64,000 nucleotides of DNA from Meghimatium bilineatum (taxonomy: Eukaryota > Mollusca > Gastropoda > Stylommatophora > Philomycidae), in the NCBI GenBank assembly GCA_034231615.1, contig CM067312.1, positions 1,147,001 to 1,211,000 of the forward strand, given 5' to 3'. The position numbers and the translations under genes are program-made. The notes beneath the pieces are model-generated. The model saw only the letters and a program-made list of their open reading frames with translations, had not been told where the DNA came from and did no database searches. Below are positions 12,207 to 25,190 of this stretch, in pieces; within the stretch, counting starts at the first letter, position 1, and each line of letters opens with the position of its first letter.

Positions 12207-15203
12207 CTCAAGGGATGTATTCATGAAGAAATAACTCAAGGGATGTATTCATGAAGAAATAACTCAAGGGATGTATTCATGAAGAAATAACTCAAGGGAT
12301 GTATTCATGAAGAAATAACTCAAGGGATGTATTCATGAAGAAATAACTCAAGGGATGTATTCATGAAGAAATAACTCAAGGGATGTATTCATGAAGAAAT
12401 AACTCAAGGGATGTATTCATGAAGAAATAACTCAAGGGATGTATTCATGAAGAAATAACTCAAGGGATGTATTCATGAAGAAATAACTCAAGGGATGTAT
12501 TCATGAAGAAATAACTCAAGGGATGTATTCATGAAGAAATAACTCAAGGGATGTATTCATGAAGAAATAACTCAAGGGATGTATTCATGAAGAAATAACT
12601 CAAGGGATGTATTCATGAAGAAATAACTCACGGGATGTATTCATGAAGAAATAACTCAAGGGATGTATTCATGAAGAAATAACTCAAGGGATGTATTCAT
12701 GAAGAAATAACTCAAGGGATGTATTCATGAAGAAATAACTCAAGGGATGTATTCATGAAGAAATAACTCAAGGGATGTATTCATGAAGAAATAACTCAAG
12801 GGATGTATTCATGAAGAAATAACTCAAGGGATGTATTCATGAAGAAATAACTCAAGGGATGTATTCATGAAGAAATAACTCAAGGGATGTATTCATGAAG
12901 AAATAACTCAAGGGATGTATTCATGAAGAAATAACTCAAGGGATGTATTCATGAAGAAATAACTCAAGGGATGTATTCATGAAGAAATAACTCAAGGGAT
13001 GTATTCATGAAGAAATAACTCAAGGGATGTATTCATGAAGAAATAACTCAAGGGATGTATTCATGAAGAAATAACTCAAGGGATGTATTCATGAAGAAAT
13101 AACTCAAGGGATGTATTCATGAAGAAATAACTCAAGGGATGTATTCATGAAGAAATAACTCAAGGGATGTATTCATGAAGAAATAACTCAAGGGATGTAT
13201 TCATGAAGAAATAACTCAAGGGATGTATTCATGATGAAATAACTCAAGGGATGTATTCATGAAGAAATAACTCAAGGGATGTATTCATGAAGAAATAACT
13301 CAAGGGATGTATTCATGAAGAAATAACTCAAGGGATGTATTCATGAAGAAATAACTCAAGGGATGTATTCATGAAGAAATAACTCAAGGGATGTATTCAT
13401 GAAGAAATAACTCAAGGGATGTATTCATGAAGAAATAACTCAAGGGATGTATTCATGAAGAAATAACCCAAGGGATGTATTCATGATGAAATAACCCAAG
13501 GGATGTATTCATGAAGAAATAACTCAAGGGATGTATTCATGAAGAAATAACTCAAGGGATGTATTCATGAAGAAATAACTCAAGGGATGTATTCATGAAG
13601 AAATAACTCAAGGGATGTATTCATGAAGAAATAACTCAAGGGATGTATTCATGAAGAAATAACTCAAGGGATGTATTCATGAAGAAATAACTCAAGGGAT
13701 GTATTCATGATGAAATAACTCAAGGGATGTATTCATGATGAAATAACTCAAGGGATGTATTCATGATGAAATAACTCAAGGGATGTATTCATGATGAAAT
13801 AACTCAAGGGATGTATTCATGAAGAAATAACTCAAGGGATGTATTCATGAAGAAATAACTCAAGGGATGTATTCATGATGAAATAACTCAAGGGATGTAT
13901 TCATGAAGAAATAACTCAAGGGATGTATTCATGAAGAAATAACTCAAGGGATGTATTCATGATGAAATAACTCAAGGGATGTATTCATGAAGAAATAACT
14001 CAAGGGATGTATTCATGAAGAAATAACTCAAGGGATGTATTCATGAAGAAATAACTCAAGGGATGTATTCATGAAGAAATAACTCAAGGGATGTATTCAT
14101 GAAGAAATAACTCAAGGGATGTATTCATGAAGAAATAACTCAAGGGATGTATTCATGAAGAAATAACTCAAGGGATGTATTCATGAAGAAATAACTCAAG
14201 GGATGTATTCATGAAGAAATAACTCAAGGGATGTATTCATGAAGAAATAACTCAAGGGATGTATTCATGAAGAAATAACTCAAGGGATGTATTCATGAAG
14301 AAATAACTCAAGGGATGTATTCATGAAGAAATAACTCAAGGGATGTATTCATGAAGAAATAACTCAAGGGATGTATTCATGAAGAAATAACTCAAGGGAT
14401 GTATTCATGAAGAAATAACCCAAGGGATGTATTCATGATGAAATAACTCAAGGGATGTATTCATGAAGAAATAACTCAAGGGATGTATTCATGAAGAAAT
14501 AACTCAAGGGATGTATTCATGAAGAAATAACTCAAGGGATGTATTCATGAAGAAATAACTCAAGGGATGTATTCATGAAGAAATAACTCAAGGGATGTAT
14601 TCATGAAGAAATAACTCAAGGGATGTATTCATGAAGAAATAACTCAAGGGATGTATTCATGAAGAAATAACTCAAGGGATGTATTCATGAAGAAATAACT
14701 CAAGGGATGTATTCATGAAGAAATAACTCAAGGGATGTATTCATGAAGAAATAACTCAAGGGATGTATTCATGAAGAAATAACCCAAGGGATGTATTCAT
14801 GATGAAATAACTCAAGGGATGTATTCATGAAGAAATAACTCAAGGGATGTATTCATGAAGAAATAACTCAAGGGATGTATTCATGAAGAAATAACTCAAG
14901 GGATGTATTCATGAAGAAATAACTCAAGGGATGTATTCATGAAGAAATAACTCAAGGGATGTATTCATGAAGAAATAACTCAAGGGATGTATTCATGAAG
15001 AAATAACTCAAGGGATGTATTCATGAAGAAATAACTCAAGGGATGTATTCATGATGAAATAACTCAAGGGATGTATTCATGATGAAATAACTCAAGGGAT
15101 GTATTCATGATGAAATAACTCAAGGGATGTATTCATGAAGAAATAACTCAAGGGATGTATTCATGAAGAAATAACTCAAGGGATGTATTTATGAAGAACT
15201 AAC
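12207..15203. repeat. 28-bp satellite block, 107 copies
   Basis: About 3.0 kb of an unbroken 28-bp unit, CTCAAGGGATGTATTCATGA followed by AGAAATAA. All copies are in register. The only recurrent variants are GATGAAAT for GAAGAAAT, TAACCC for TAACTC and one CACGGG. A linked CCC-then-GATG pair recurs at 13464, 14416 and 14780, spaced by 34 and 13 whole units. The unit carries the palindrome TTCATGAA and stop codons, so it is non-coding. Confidence 0.99.
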
Positions 15204-16770
15204 CCATCATGAGCTCATGATTTCTTGCAAATGTGCTGCAGTCATGTCTGGGGGGGGGGGGGGGGGGAGAGGATATGGATGCGATCATGTCTGTAGGGGA
15301 GAAGGATGTAGTAATGATTTCTTGAACATTTGCTGCAGCCATGTCTGTGGGGTAGAAGGATAGTCTGCCTTGATGGGGACCATCTTCAAGCAATTAACAT
15401 CCTCTTCTGAAACAGGAATAGGGTAGTTGGGGGTAAGACAGCGCAGCTGTTGTTTTTTTATTTTATTTTACCCTTTGGGTTTTATGTGACTAGGTCGGGC
15501 AGCAACATTCCAGTCTGTCATACAATAAACTTTGATAGGTCAAGGACTAGTCAATTTTCAACAATGCAGAAAAAATATTTTTCACTGTGTTTGATCTATT
15601 TTTTCAACTTCTGGCACTCTGCCTGATACAATATCATCATGTTTTTTTAAATGTTTAAATAGAAATATATGTTGTGTTGTTAAATAGAAATATATGTTGT
15701 GTTGTTAAATGGAAATATATGTTGTGTTGTTAAATGGAAATATATGTTGTGTTATTAAATTATTAAGGACATTATCTTGTCAGGTTACTTTGATTTTTCA
15801 TCAGAATTTATGATTATTGCTAAAAATGTGATTTGGGGAACGATGACCCACGTTTATTTAGGTAAGATATGGCATTCAAAATTTATCAAGAAAATGCTAA
15901 TGTCATGAGGAAGTTGCAGGATGCTGATCTAAAGTTGGAAGAAACTGATATATTCTGGTTATAACTATCATCCAACCCTACAAAGACATTATTAGCTTTA
16001 AAACGGAACTAACGAACTATTCTTTATTCAAACATTTTTTCAGATTAAATTTACGAAACTAGGTCTATCTATTTATTCTATCTATTTTTAACACACATTT
16101 ACATGCTGCCGGTTTGCTAGACCTGTAGCAGTGGTGATCTCCCTCAATCATTTAATGGTTTGTATCACCTTTTTGCCTGCATCATCTTGTCCAATAACAT
16201 GGGGCAAGATGAGTTTTTGTTCACATATCTTCACAAACTCTCATTCTACTGTCTACATGTAGCTGTATGTTTTCAATACCCTCACTAATGTTTGATGGAT
16301 GGATAAGCTATACACTGATGCCAGCTTGGTCTCTCATAGTTAAGTCTAATTTCAGAATATGCTAACATGTAAAAAGTGTGCCGTCTTGCCCACATCTACC
16401 TTACTAATCAAATGTTTTTGGATAATACTTAGACAGGGCTTTCCAAATGCTGATTACAACATTTCAAATGTTTCAGAAACAGTATCTCCCAACATGATAT
16501 CATCAATTAATGCAGACATATTGTTCAATAATAACATTCATGTTTGAAATGTGTGTGCTCTACTAGGTCACCTTCACTTATACAATTGTACAAAGTCAGC
16601 ACATGCTTGATGCTGCTGGCTTTTGGGGAAACAATATGTACGGAAATATAGTGAACAGCCCTCATATTTCAGCTGTCACAATTTAATGTCACCTAATGAC
16701 ATATATATTGACATATACAAATAGACATATACATGTCTACTTCATGTATACCACATACCATTAAATCTAC
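15204..16770. other. Unassigned DNA
   Basis: A G17-type run at 15250-15268 and a 25-bp repeat at 15652-15762 (TAAATAGAAATATATGTTGT, 4 copies). Nothing else is recognised. Confidence 0.5.
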
Positions 16771-16774
16771 AATC

Positions 16775-16912
16775 TTACACTTGTGACACGTGATACAGCA
16801 GTCATACCATATACTACAATCTTACACTTGTGACAAGTGATACAGCAGTCATACCATATACTACAGTCTTACACTTGTGACAAGTGATACAGCAGTCATG
16901 ACATACCATATA
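16775..16912. repeat. ~48-bp repeat, 3 copies
   Basis: The core is CAATCTTACACTTGTGACAA followed by GTGATACAGCAGTCATACC. Confidence 0.9.
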
Positions 16913-17164
16913 CCACAATGTGATCTGTATAATGGAATATGTGTAGAAGTTTCAGATTTAGGATAGTTTCATGTTTACAATGTGATATGTTTACAATGTG
17001 ATATGTCTAGAATATTTATACATCTACAATGTGATACATTTAGAATTTAATGTCTATAATGTGATATGTCTATGTAATGTCTGCAATGTGATAGCTGGCC
17101 TATGTCTATGTACCCAGTAATGTCCACAATGTGATTATGTAATATCTAATAATATCTTTATGTC

Positions 17165-17272
17165 TATATGTATATAATAATCTGTATGTAATGTATATAA
17201 TGTAATCTGTATGTAATGTATATAATGTAATCTGTATGTAATGTATATAATGTAATCTATATGTAATATCTA
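17165..17272. repeat. 25-bp repeat, about 4 copies
   Basis: The core is ATGTATATAATGTAATCTGT followed by ATGTA. Confidence 0.9.
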
Positions 17273-17289
17273 TTAATATGTAATATCTA

Positions 17290-17845
17290 TGTGATATTGT
17301 CAATTGTCTTTCCCCAGGTGGTTTGTTATCCACTATTGCCGTTAAGTGTAGGGGTGATTGGAGCTCGAGCTTGTGTTCCAAGGCCAGTTGTGTCGACTTG
17401 GCTGTGCTATGACTGTGTTTGTTCAAGATGTCTCTGACGTTTTCTATCCATCTTTTTCGTGGTCTTCCTCTGACTTTGTACCCTGATCTCATTTGGTTAT
17501 ATGTCTGTACGGGCAACTTTTCGTGATGCATTCTCATAATGTGGCAAAACCACTTGATCTGATGCCTTTCTATGTAATCCATGCAAGGTGTTATACCTAT
17601 TCTGTCCCTGATATCTTCATTTCATAATCTATCAAGCATGGTGACCCCTGCAGCTTTCCTCAAGCATTTCTTCTCACATGTCACAATCTTTCTGTAATGT
17701 GAAGATGAGAGAGACCAGGTTTGGCACTGGTAACACAGTGTTGGTAGAAATATACTGTAGATCATTTGTCTTTTAACTTCCATCTCGATCTTGGGATGAA
17801 GAAGTAGTGGTGACAGTTTGTATGTTACTGAATCTGATATGTCTA
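17290..17845 (-). pseudogene. LINE RT C-terminal fragment (GRPRKRW type)
   Basis: The minus strand reads PKIEMEVKRQMIYSIFLPTL, then CLRKAAGVTMLDRL, then HIMRMHHEKLPVQ and GYKVRGRPRKRWIENV. This is the common 3'-terminal region of RTE/CR1-like LINE ORFs. At least one stop interrupts it. Confidence 0.85.
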
Positions 17846-18529
17846 TGTAATGTCCATAATGTGATGTCTACAATGTGATATGTCTATATAATCTAATATG
17901 TCTATAACATGATATATCAGCAATGTGATATGTCTAGTTTCATGGGTAGCAGTGACTGAAGCTGTCTGTGATCTTTATAATGTCCTGACCCAAGTTCTGC
18001 AGGGGTTTAATATATGCGCGCGCGCGCACACATACGCACGCACGCACATACGCAGTCTGACTAGATATAAGATCATATGCACGCAGAAACACAGACACAA
18101 GATCATATGCACACACAAACGCAGACGCATTACTCATCTGACAACATTCTATTCTCAGAGCCATCAATAATAAACCAACTACGTCTACACCACATGAAAT
18201 TACATGCATAAATTAAATGAACAAATGCAACAATTCAGCTGACATCAAAGTAAACTGTCATGGAAATCAATAATTACATTTAAATTGAAGTATCAAATTA
18301 ACATTCAAATAAATTAGTGAACAAATTGTCAACAAAAATGTGTGGATACACATCCATGCTACAGAAATAATGTTACTCACAGCCTGGATATTAGCACATC
18401 TCATGGATATGTCACACCTAGTACTCCCATCTAGAACACACATCTTTCACAACTGCTAGTCAACATCAACAACCAATATTCTGTAACATCTTCTTCAGCG
18501 TCCATTCTGAAACTGCAACTGGTTCTCTC

Positions 18530-18815
18530 TTATCGCAGGACAATGGTACTACTAGATTTGCCAATCTCATATTCAGTGATGTCCTTCAACGTGTGGTAAC
18601 TTGCTGTTCCGGTTCTGTATTGGTAACTTGCTGTTCCGGTTCTGTGTTGTTTGATAACTCTACTTTTGATTCCTATATGCATTTCATTTTGTGCATCACC
18701 ACTCTCCACTCCAACGTCCTGCATTCTAGTCATGGACACAGAAGAAGAAATACAACTTACATCTTCCACCTTGTCTAACTCCTTGATTGCATTGATAATA
18801 TCAGCATAGTCCATT
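18530..18815 (-). pseudogene. LINE C-terminal fragment (QHRTGTAS type)
   Basis: The minus strand has an open 94-codon frame with VIKQHRTGTAS, also found at the C-terminus of the RNase H LINE at 55200-55925. RTGTASY is tandemly duplicated here by a 23-bp repeat. Confidence 0.55.
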
Positions 18816-18885
18816 CAACTTCCACAAGTCACTGTGACCATGCTGGTAAGTCCATCTGCTCTTTCATTTTTCTTAAAACCCTAAT

Positions 18886-19200
18886 GTACACACCCATTCT
18901 TCTCCAAGTTCTATGTGCCCTAATGTACACACCCAATCTTCTCCAAGTTCTATGTGCCCTAATGTACACACCCAATCTTCTCCAAGTTCTATGTGCCCTA
19001 ATGTACACACCCAATCTTCTCCAAGTTCTATGTGCCCTAATGTACACACCCAATCTTCTCCAAGTTCTATGTGCCCTAAAATACACACCCAATCTTCTCC
19101 AAGTTCTATGTGCCCTAATGTACACACCCAATCTTCTCCAAGTTCTATGTGCCCTAATGTACACACCCAATCAACTCCAAGTTCTATGTGCCCTAATGCA
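18886..19200. repeat. 39-bp minisatellite, 8 copies
   Basis: The core is TTCTCCAAGTTCTATGTGCC followed by CTAATGTACACACCCAATC. The period is a multiple of three, so open frames appear on both strands. Confidence 0.97.
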
Positions 19201-19249
19201 TATCTCCTCTGCTCTGCTAATTGTGATTGATCCCTGTTTATCTGTTTAG

Positions 19250-20455
19250 ACATAGTTCGTGACCTCTTGTTCGCCGACGATTATGCACTCAACACTACCA
19301 ATCTGAAAGATATGCAGGACTGTATGGATCTCTTTTCTTGAGCCTTTGATCTAACCATCAGCACTGTAAAGACATTAGTAATATATCAGCCAGCGTCAGG
19401 TGTTCCCTACACAGAACCAGTAATATATCAGCCAGAGTCAGGTGTTCCCTACACAGAACCAGTAATATATCAGCCAGAGTCAGGTGTTCCCTACACAAAA
19501 CCAGTAATCACAGTAAAGGGACAAAAATTCAATACTGCCAATAAGTTTGTATATCTCAGCAGTACCCTATCGCAAACTGCAACAATTGATGAGGATGTTG
19601 CCCTGCGTATTGCTTGCGCCAGTGTGGCATTCGGGAGCCTTCATGCCAACGTCTGGATCAGGCGTGGTTTCAGTTTGACAACTAAGTTGGACGTGTAACG
19701 CACAGTGGTTCTACCAACAACTGCTTTATGCTGCGTCTTGCCAACGTCTGGATCAGGCGTGATCTCAGTTTGACAACTAAGTTGGACGTGTACCGTGCAG
19801 TGGTTCTACCAACACTTCTTTATGATGCGTCATCCTGGACCGTGTATGTGAGACATGCTCGACAGCGTAACTCTTTCCACCTTCGGTGCCTAAGAAACCT
19901 CATGAGAGTATGTTGGCAGGATTAAATACCAGGCATGGAACACTTTCAATGAAAAAGTCCCACACGCAAAGCATCCAGGCCCTGCTTACTAGGTCCCAAC
20001 TCCGCTGGACCGGCCACATCGTCTGTATGAAAGTCAAGTGCCTTCCAAAGAGATTATTCTATGGGGAGCTGTGCGAAGGTAAACGTTCAAGCGGCGGGCA
20101 GAAAAAGCGCTTCAAGGATCACCTAAAAAAACAACTCTCAAGAACTGCAGCATCGATTCTAGCTCCTGGGGAAACTACAGCACTTGATTGCTCAGCCTGG
20201 TACACCCAGATCACTGCTGGCATCACTAAATCTGAACATGATAGCTCAGCTTGGCACAAGTTCACTGCTGACATCACTAACTCTGAACATGAGAGAACAT
20301 TACTGACACTTTACAAGTGGCGGAAACGGAAAAACAAATCCAAGAACTCTCCTACTGGGGAACATTTGTACTCCTGCATGCACTGCAATAGAACATTCCT
20401 GACACAAAACGGACTCATCGAGCATCTACGAACTCAGAAACCCAAACCAAATTAG
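19250..20455 (+). pseudogene. LINE fragment with C-terminal C2H2 finger
   Basis: It starts at DLLFADDYALNTTNLKDMQ (RT catalytic AD-D box) and runs through KFVYLSSTLSQ, SSWTVYVRHARQ and RWTGHIVCMKVKCLPKRLFY to a C-terminal finger-like YSCMHCNRTFLTQNGLIEH. Stops and shifts break it. Inside are three copies of a 42-bp unit (19377-19503) and a ~95-bp duplication (19638-19730 / 19735-19830). It ends with (ATC)n at 20550-20562. Confidence 0.85.
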
Positions 20456-20654
20456 ACAATCACAAATATCTTGCTTTTTTCCTACTTGTTCACCACATTT
20501 TCATTGTTTTTCATGTCATGCTCATCTTTGCTTACGAAGGAGAAACATCATCATCATCATCTGTTCACCATGTAATGGGTGATTCTTGACTGTACTGACA
20601 CGCAGGTAAGAAGATCTCAGCTCTTTGCAAGATAATGCAACATGAAGCCACTAT

Positions 20655-20714
20655 TTCAATATCTATATACACACACATACAGACATACAAACACAATCCA
20701 CATGTGCATATAAA
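20655..20714. repeat. Left remnant of the 33-bp minisatellite
   Basis: ACAAACACAATCCACATGTG followed by CATATA, the same unit as at 20985-22155, cut off by the SINE insertion. Confidence 0.85.
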
Positions 20715-20984
20715 AAAAAGTAAAGTAACCCATAGCATTTATTAATGCCGTAGGGGTATGAGATGTTAGCGATCTCACATTTCACAGGCTCTGCAAATGA
20801 GGGCGGTAGCCATCTCCTCTCCCTCGCAGTCTTTACTTCCCGGATTAATCCGGTACCCATGTAAGGCTGGGTCGACCTGGGAGCTGTTGCAATCTGAAAA
20901 CATTTCCGCCTCAACTGGGAAATGAACCCAGGACCACTCATATGCAAAGCCAGTGAGCTAACCACTGCGCTAACGCGGCTCCCT
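20715..20984 (-). mobile_element. tRNA-derived SINE with 12-bp target duplication
   Basis: On the minus strand the head has a box A (TTAGCGCAGTGG) and a box B (GGGTTCATTTCCC), a body with CCGGATTAATCCGG, and a T/A-rich end. It is flanked by perfect 12-bp duplications TGTGCATATAAA (20703-20714 and 20985-20996), created within the minisatellite unit. Confidence 0.9.
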
Positions 20985-22155
20985 TGTGCATATAAAGACA
21001 GACAAACACAATCCACATATGCATATACAGACAGACAAACACAATCCACATGTGCATATACAGACAAACACAATCCACATGTGCATATACAGACAAACAC
21101 AATCCACATATGCATATACAGACAGACAAACACAATCCACATGTACATATACAGACAGACAAACACAATCCACATGTGCATATACAGACACACACAATCC
21201 ACATGTACATATACAGACAGACAAACACAATCCACATGTGCATATACAGACACACACAATCCACATGTACATATACAGACAGACAAACACAATCCACATG
21301 TGCATATACAGACACACACAATCCACATATGCATATACAGACACACACAATCCACATATGCATATACAGACAAACACAATCCACATATGCATATACAGAC
21401 AGACAAACACAATCCACATATGCATATACAGACACACACAATCCACATGTGCATATACAAGACAGACAAACACAATCCACATGGGCACATACAGACAGAC
21501 AAACACAATCCACATGTGCATATACAGACAGACAAACACAATCCACATGTGCATATACAGACAGACAAACACAATCCACATGTGCATATACAGACAGACA
21601 AACACAATCCACATGTGCATATACAGACAGACAAACACAATCCACATATGCATATACAGACAGACAAACACAATCCACATATGCATATACAGACACACAC
21701 AATCCACATGTGCATATACAGACAGACAAACACAATCCACATGTGCATATACAGACACACACAATCCACATGTGCATATACAAGACAGACAAACACAATC
21801 CACATATGCATATACAGACACACACAATCCACATGTGCATATACAAGACAGACAAACACAATCCACATGTGCATATACAGACAAACACAATCCACATATG
21901 CATATACAGACACACACAATCCACATGTGCATATACAGACAGACAAACACAATCCACATATGCATATACAGACACACACAATCCACATGTGCATATACAG
22001 ACAGACAAACACAATCCACATATGCATATACAGACACACACAATCCACATGTGCATATACAGACAAACACAATCCACATATGCATATACAGACACACACA
22101 ATCCACATGTGCATATACAGACAAACACAATCCACATGTGCATATACAGACAAAC
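20985..22155. repeat. 33/29/25-bp minisatellite, about 38 copies
   Basis: The core is ACAAACACAATCCACATGTG followed by CATATACAGACAG, with CACAC and ATATG variants and one or two CAGA units. Long open frames in all directions (up to 496 codons) are artefacts of the repeat. Confidence 0.98.
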
Positions 22156-22269
22156 ATTAAAATTATGTACATTGATATGTATGCTGAACATTCAATGACA
22201 AATCAAAAAAAGAAACCTCTTTGTACTAACTGGGTTGTACTGTGACACCACAACAGATGTCAGCAATCT

Positions 22270-22395
22270 TATCAGATCTTACATCCATCTACTACTTGAC
22301 CATGTCAGATCTTACATCCATTCTACTACTTGACCATGTCAGATCTTACATCCATTCTACTACTTGACCATGTCAGATCTTACATCCATCTACTG
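22270..22395. repeat. 33-bp minisatellite, left part
   Basis: Units of TCTACTACTTGACCATGTCA followed by GATCTTACATCCAT; interrupted by a hAT MITE. Confidence 0.92.
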
Positions 22396-22702
22396 CAGGG
22401 CTATTCAATTGGCAGCCCGCGGGTCAAATCCGGCCCGCAGCGACCTCATAAGTGGCCCACGGATCATTGCTAGAACAGTGAAAAAAAATTATAAAAAAAC
22501 TAAATGTATAAAATCATTCCATGTGTTTTTTATAATCTATGAGAAAAAAGCTACAACTGTTTGAGTTTAAGTATATATACCGCAGTATTCCTATAGTATG
22601 AAATATAAATAATTTTTTTAGAATGGGATTCGAACCTCTGGCCCGTGATGATCCCCATTTTCTACAATTTGGCGCCTGAGTAAATATAGTTGAATAGCCC
22701 TG
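22396..22702. mobile_element. Non-autonomous hAT MITE, 307 bp
   Basis: Terminal inverted repeats CAGGGCTATTCAA at both ends, perfect over 13 bp, with GGCCCGC-type motifs inside. Flanking 8-mers are ATCTACTG and TTCTACTA (6 of 8 equal), as expected for a hAT target duplication in a repeated target. No transposase. Confidence 0.85.
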
Positions 22703-22987
22703 TTCTACTACTTGACCATATATTCTACATCCATCTACTACTTGACCATGTCAGATCTCACATCCATCTACTACTTGACCATGTCAGATCTTACATCCAT
22801 CTACTACTTGACCATATCAGATCTTACATCCATCTACTACTTGACCATATCAGATCTTACATCCATCTACTACTTGACCATATATTCTATATCCATCTAC
22901 TACTTGACCATATATTCTATATCCATCTACTACTTGACCATATATTCTATATCCATCTACTACTTGACCATATCAGATCGTTCATCC
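22703..22987. repeat. 33-bp minisatellite, right part
   Basis: The same unit as 22270-22395, with TATATTCTATATCCATC variants; about 9 copies. Confidence 0.93.
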
Positions 22988-23204
22988 ATGACTACTACCT
23001 TAGACCGTTGACATGATGTAACAATAGACATACTGTCTCAGAAACCTAGCGGATACAGATTTCCAATTTTGAATATTTAATCAATCATGGATTGATGAAT
23101 TGATGGCAATCATGTACACACACACACACACACATCTTAGTATATAAAACATCTGACAACGCAAACACTTTATCATGACCATTATCAGCAATACAATCAT
23201 CAAA

Positions 23205-24325
23205 GTTAATCTTATTTTTTCACTGCTGTATCTGTTTGCAACTGAACTATAACCTTTTCTACTGTTGTATCTGTTTTCCAATTTACTACAACTTTTCTAC
23301 TGCTGTATGTATTTGCCAATTTACTATAACTTTTCTACAGCTGTATCTGTTTGCCACTGAACTATAACTTTTTCCACTGTTGTGTTTGCCACTGAACTAT
23401 AACTTTTCTACTGCTTATCTGTTTGCCACTGAACTATAACTTTTTCACTGTTGTATCTGTTTGCCACTGAACTATAACTTTTCCACCATTTCTCTGTTCG
23501 CCACTGAACTATAACTTTTTCACTGTTGTATCTGTTTGCCACTGAACTATAACTTTTTCATTATAGTATCTGTTTGCCAACTTTTCCACCGTTTTATCTG
23601 TTTGACTTTACACTGAACTATAACTATTCCACCGTTGTATCTGTTTGCCACTGAACTATAACTTTTCCACCATTTATCTGTTTGCCACTGAACTATAACT
23701 TTTTCACTGTTGTATCTGTTTGCCACTGAACTATAACTTTTTCACTGTTGTATCTGTTTGCCACTGAACTATAACTTTTCCACCATTTATCTGTTTGCCA
23801 CTGAACTATAACTTTTCCACCATTTCTCTGTTTGCCACCGAACTATAACTTTTCCACCGTTTTATGTCTGCCACCGAACTATAACTTTTCCACCATTTAT
23901 CTGTTTGCCACTGAACTATAACTTTTCCACCGTTTTATCTGTTTGCCAATGAACTATAATTTTTCCACCATTTATCTGTTTGCCACTGAACTATAACTTT
24001 TTCACTGTTGTATCTGTTTGCCACTGAACTATAACTTTTCCACCATTTATCTGTTTGCCACTGAACTATAACTTTTTCACTGTTGTATCTGTTTGCCACT
24101 GAACTATAACTTTTCCACCATTTATCTGTTTGCCACTGAACTATAACTTTTCCACCATTTATCTGTTTGCCACTGAACTATAACTTTTTCACTATTGTAT
24201 CTGTTTGCCAACTTTTCCACCGTTTTATCTGTTTGCCACTGAACTATAACTTTTTCACTGTTTTATCTGTTTGCCACTGAACTATAACTTTTCCACCATT
24301 TTATCTGTTTTCCACTGAACTAGAC
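23205..24325. repeat. ~37-bp minisatellite, about 30 degenerate copies
   Basis: The core is TATCTGTTTGCCACTGAACT followed by ATAACTTTT and either CCACCATT or TCACTGTTG. Confidence 0.96.
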
Positions 24326-24683
24326 ACAAAAAATATATCTAAAGAAATGCATAAAATATGAACACAACAAAATATTACATGAACAAATGTGTTTCTCAAT
24401 CACTGAAGAGATACACGCATAAGAAAAACAATGACTAGAGGCAGATTTCAACATGAACAAATGATATGCAATCATGATTGCTGCTGAAAATCAAAAGTTG
24501 ACAACAGGCAAACAATGGAAGAAATAATCAAAGCAAGAATGAAGCTTGTACAAGCTGATATCACCAGATTATCCAACAAATTCAACTCATAAACTGCTGC
24601 ATTCCATGAATGTCTCTGCTGGTAGCAAGTCTTGTCTGACAGCTTCAACGTATCATACAGTTGATGTGTGGTAGAGAACATCA

Positions 24684-24887
24684 TGATATGTTGTACGTGT
24701 AACACTGCTGATATGTTGTACGTGTAACACTGCTGATATGTTGTACGTGTAACACTGCTGATATGTTGTACGTGTAACACTGCTGATATGTTGTACGTGT
24801 AACACTGCTGATATGTTGTACGTGTAACACTGCTGATATGTTGTACGTGTAACACTGCTGATATGTTGTACGTGTAACACTGCTGAT
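24684..24887. repeat. 25-bp minisatellite, 8 copies
   Basis: The core is GATATGTTGTACGTGTAACA followed by CTGCT; identical copies. Confidence 0.97.
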
Positions 24888-25009
24888 GTATGTATCAAAA
24901 TGTTTTCTGATGACAGAAATGTAAAGTACTTGTTGAAATGCAGCTTTTCTTTGTTGATCACATACACCACAGTTACACCAATATCTTATAAGGAATATCT
25001 ACCTATGAT

Positions 25010-25190
25010 TATAGATATAACTACTTACGAATAGGTATAACTACTTATAAATAGGTCTAACAACTTACAAATAGGTTGAACTACTTACACAATAGTTAAA
25101 CTACCTACAAATAGGTTGAACTACTTACACAATAGTTAAACTACCTACAAATAGGTTTAACTATGTAAACATGGGTTTAACTATTTATAA
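25010..25190. repeat. ~20-bp degenerate repeat
   Basis: Variants of AACTACTTACAAATAGGTT, followed by an (AC)n tract at 25206-25230. Confidence 0.85.

Noticed and set aside
12207..15203. Coding satellite or hidden repeat protein
   Set aside because: A 28-bp period cycles through all frames and every unit contains TAA, so no frame stays open.
20663..22245. Long open frames of 380-496 codons on both strands
   Set aside because: They are all produced by a tandem repeat lacking stops in several frames; the same Cys/His-rich strings recur in every frame and there are no splice or start signals.
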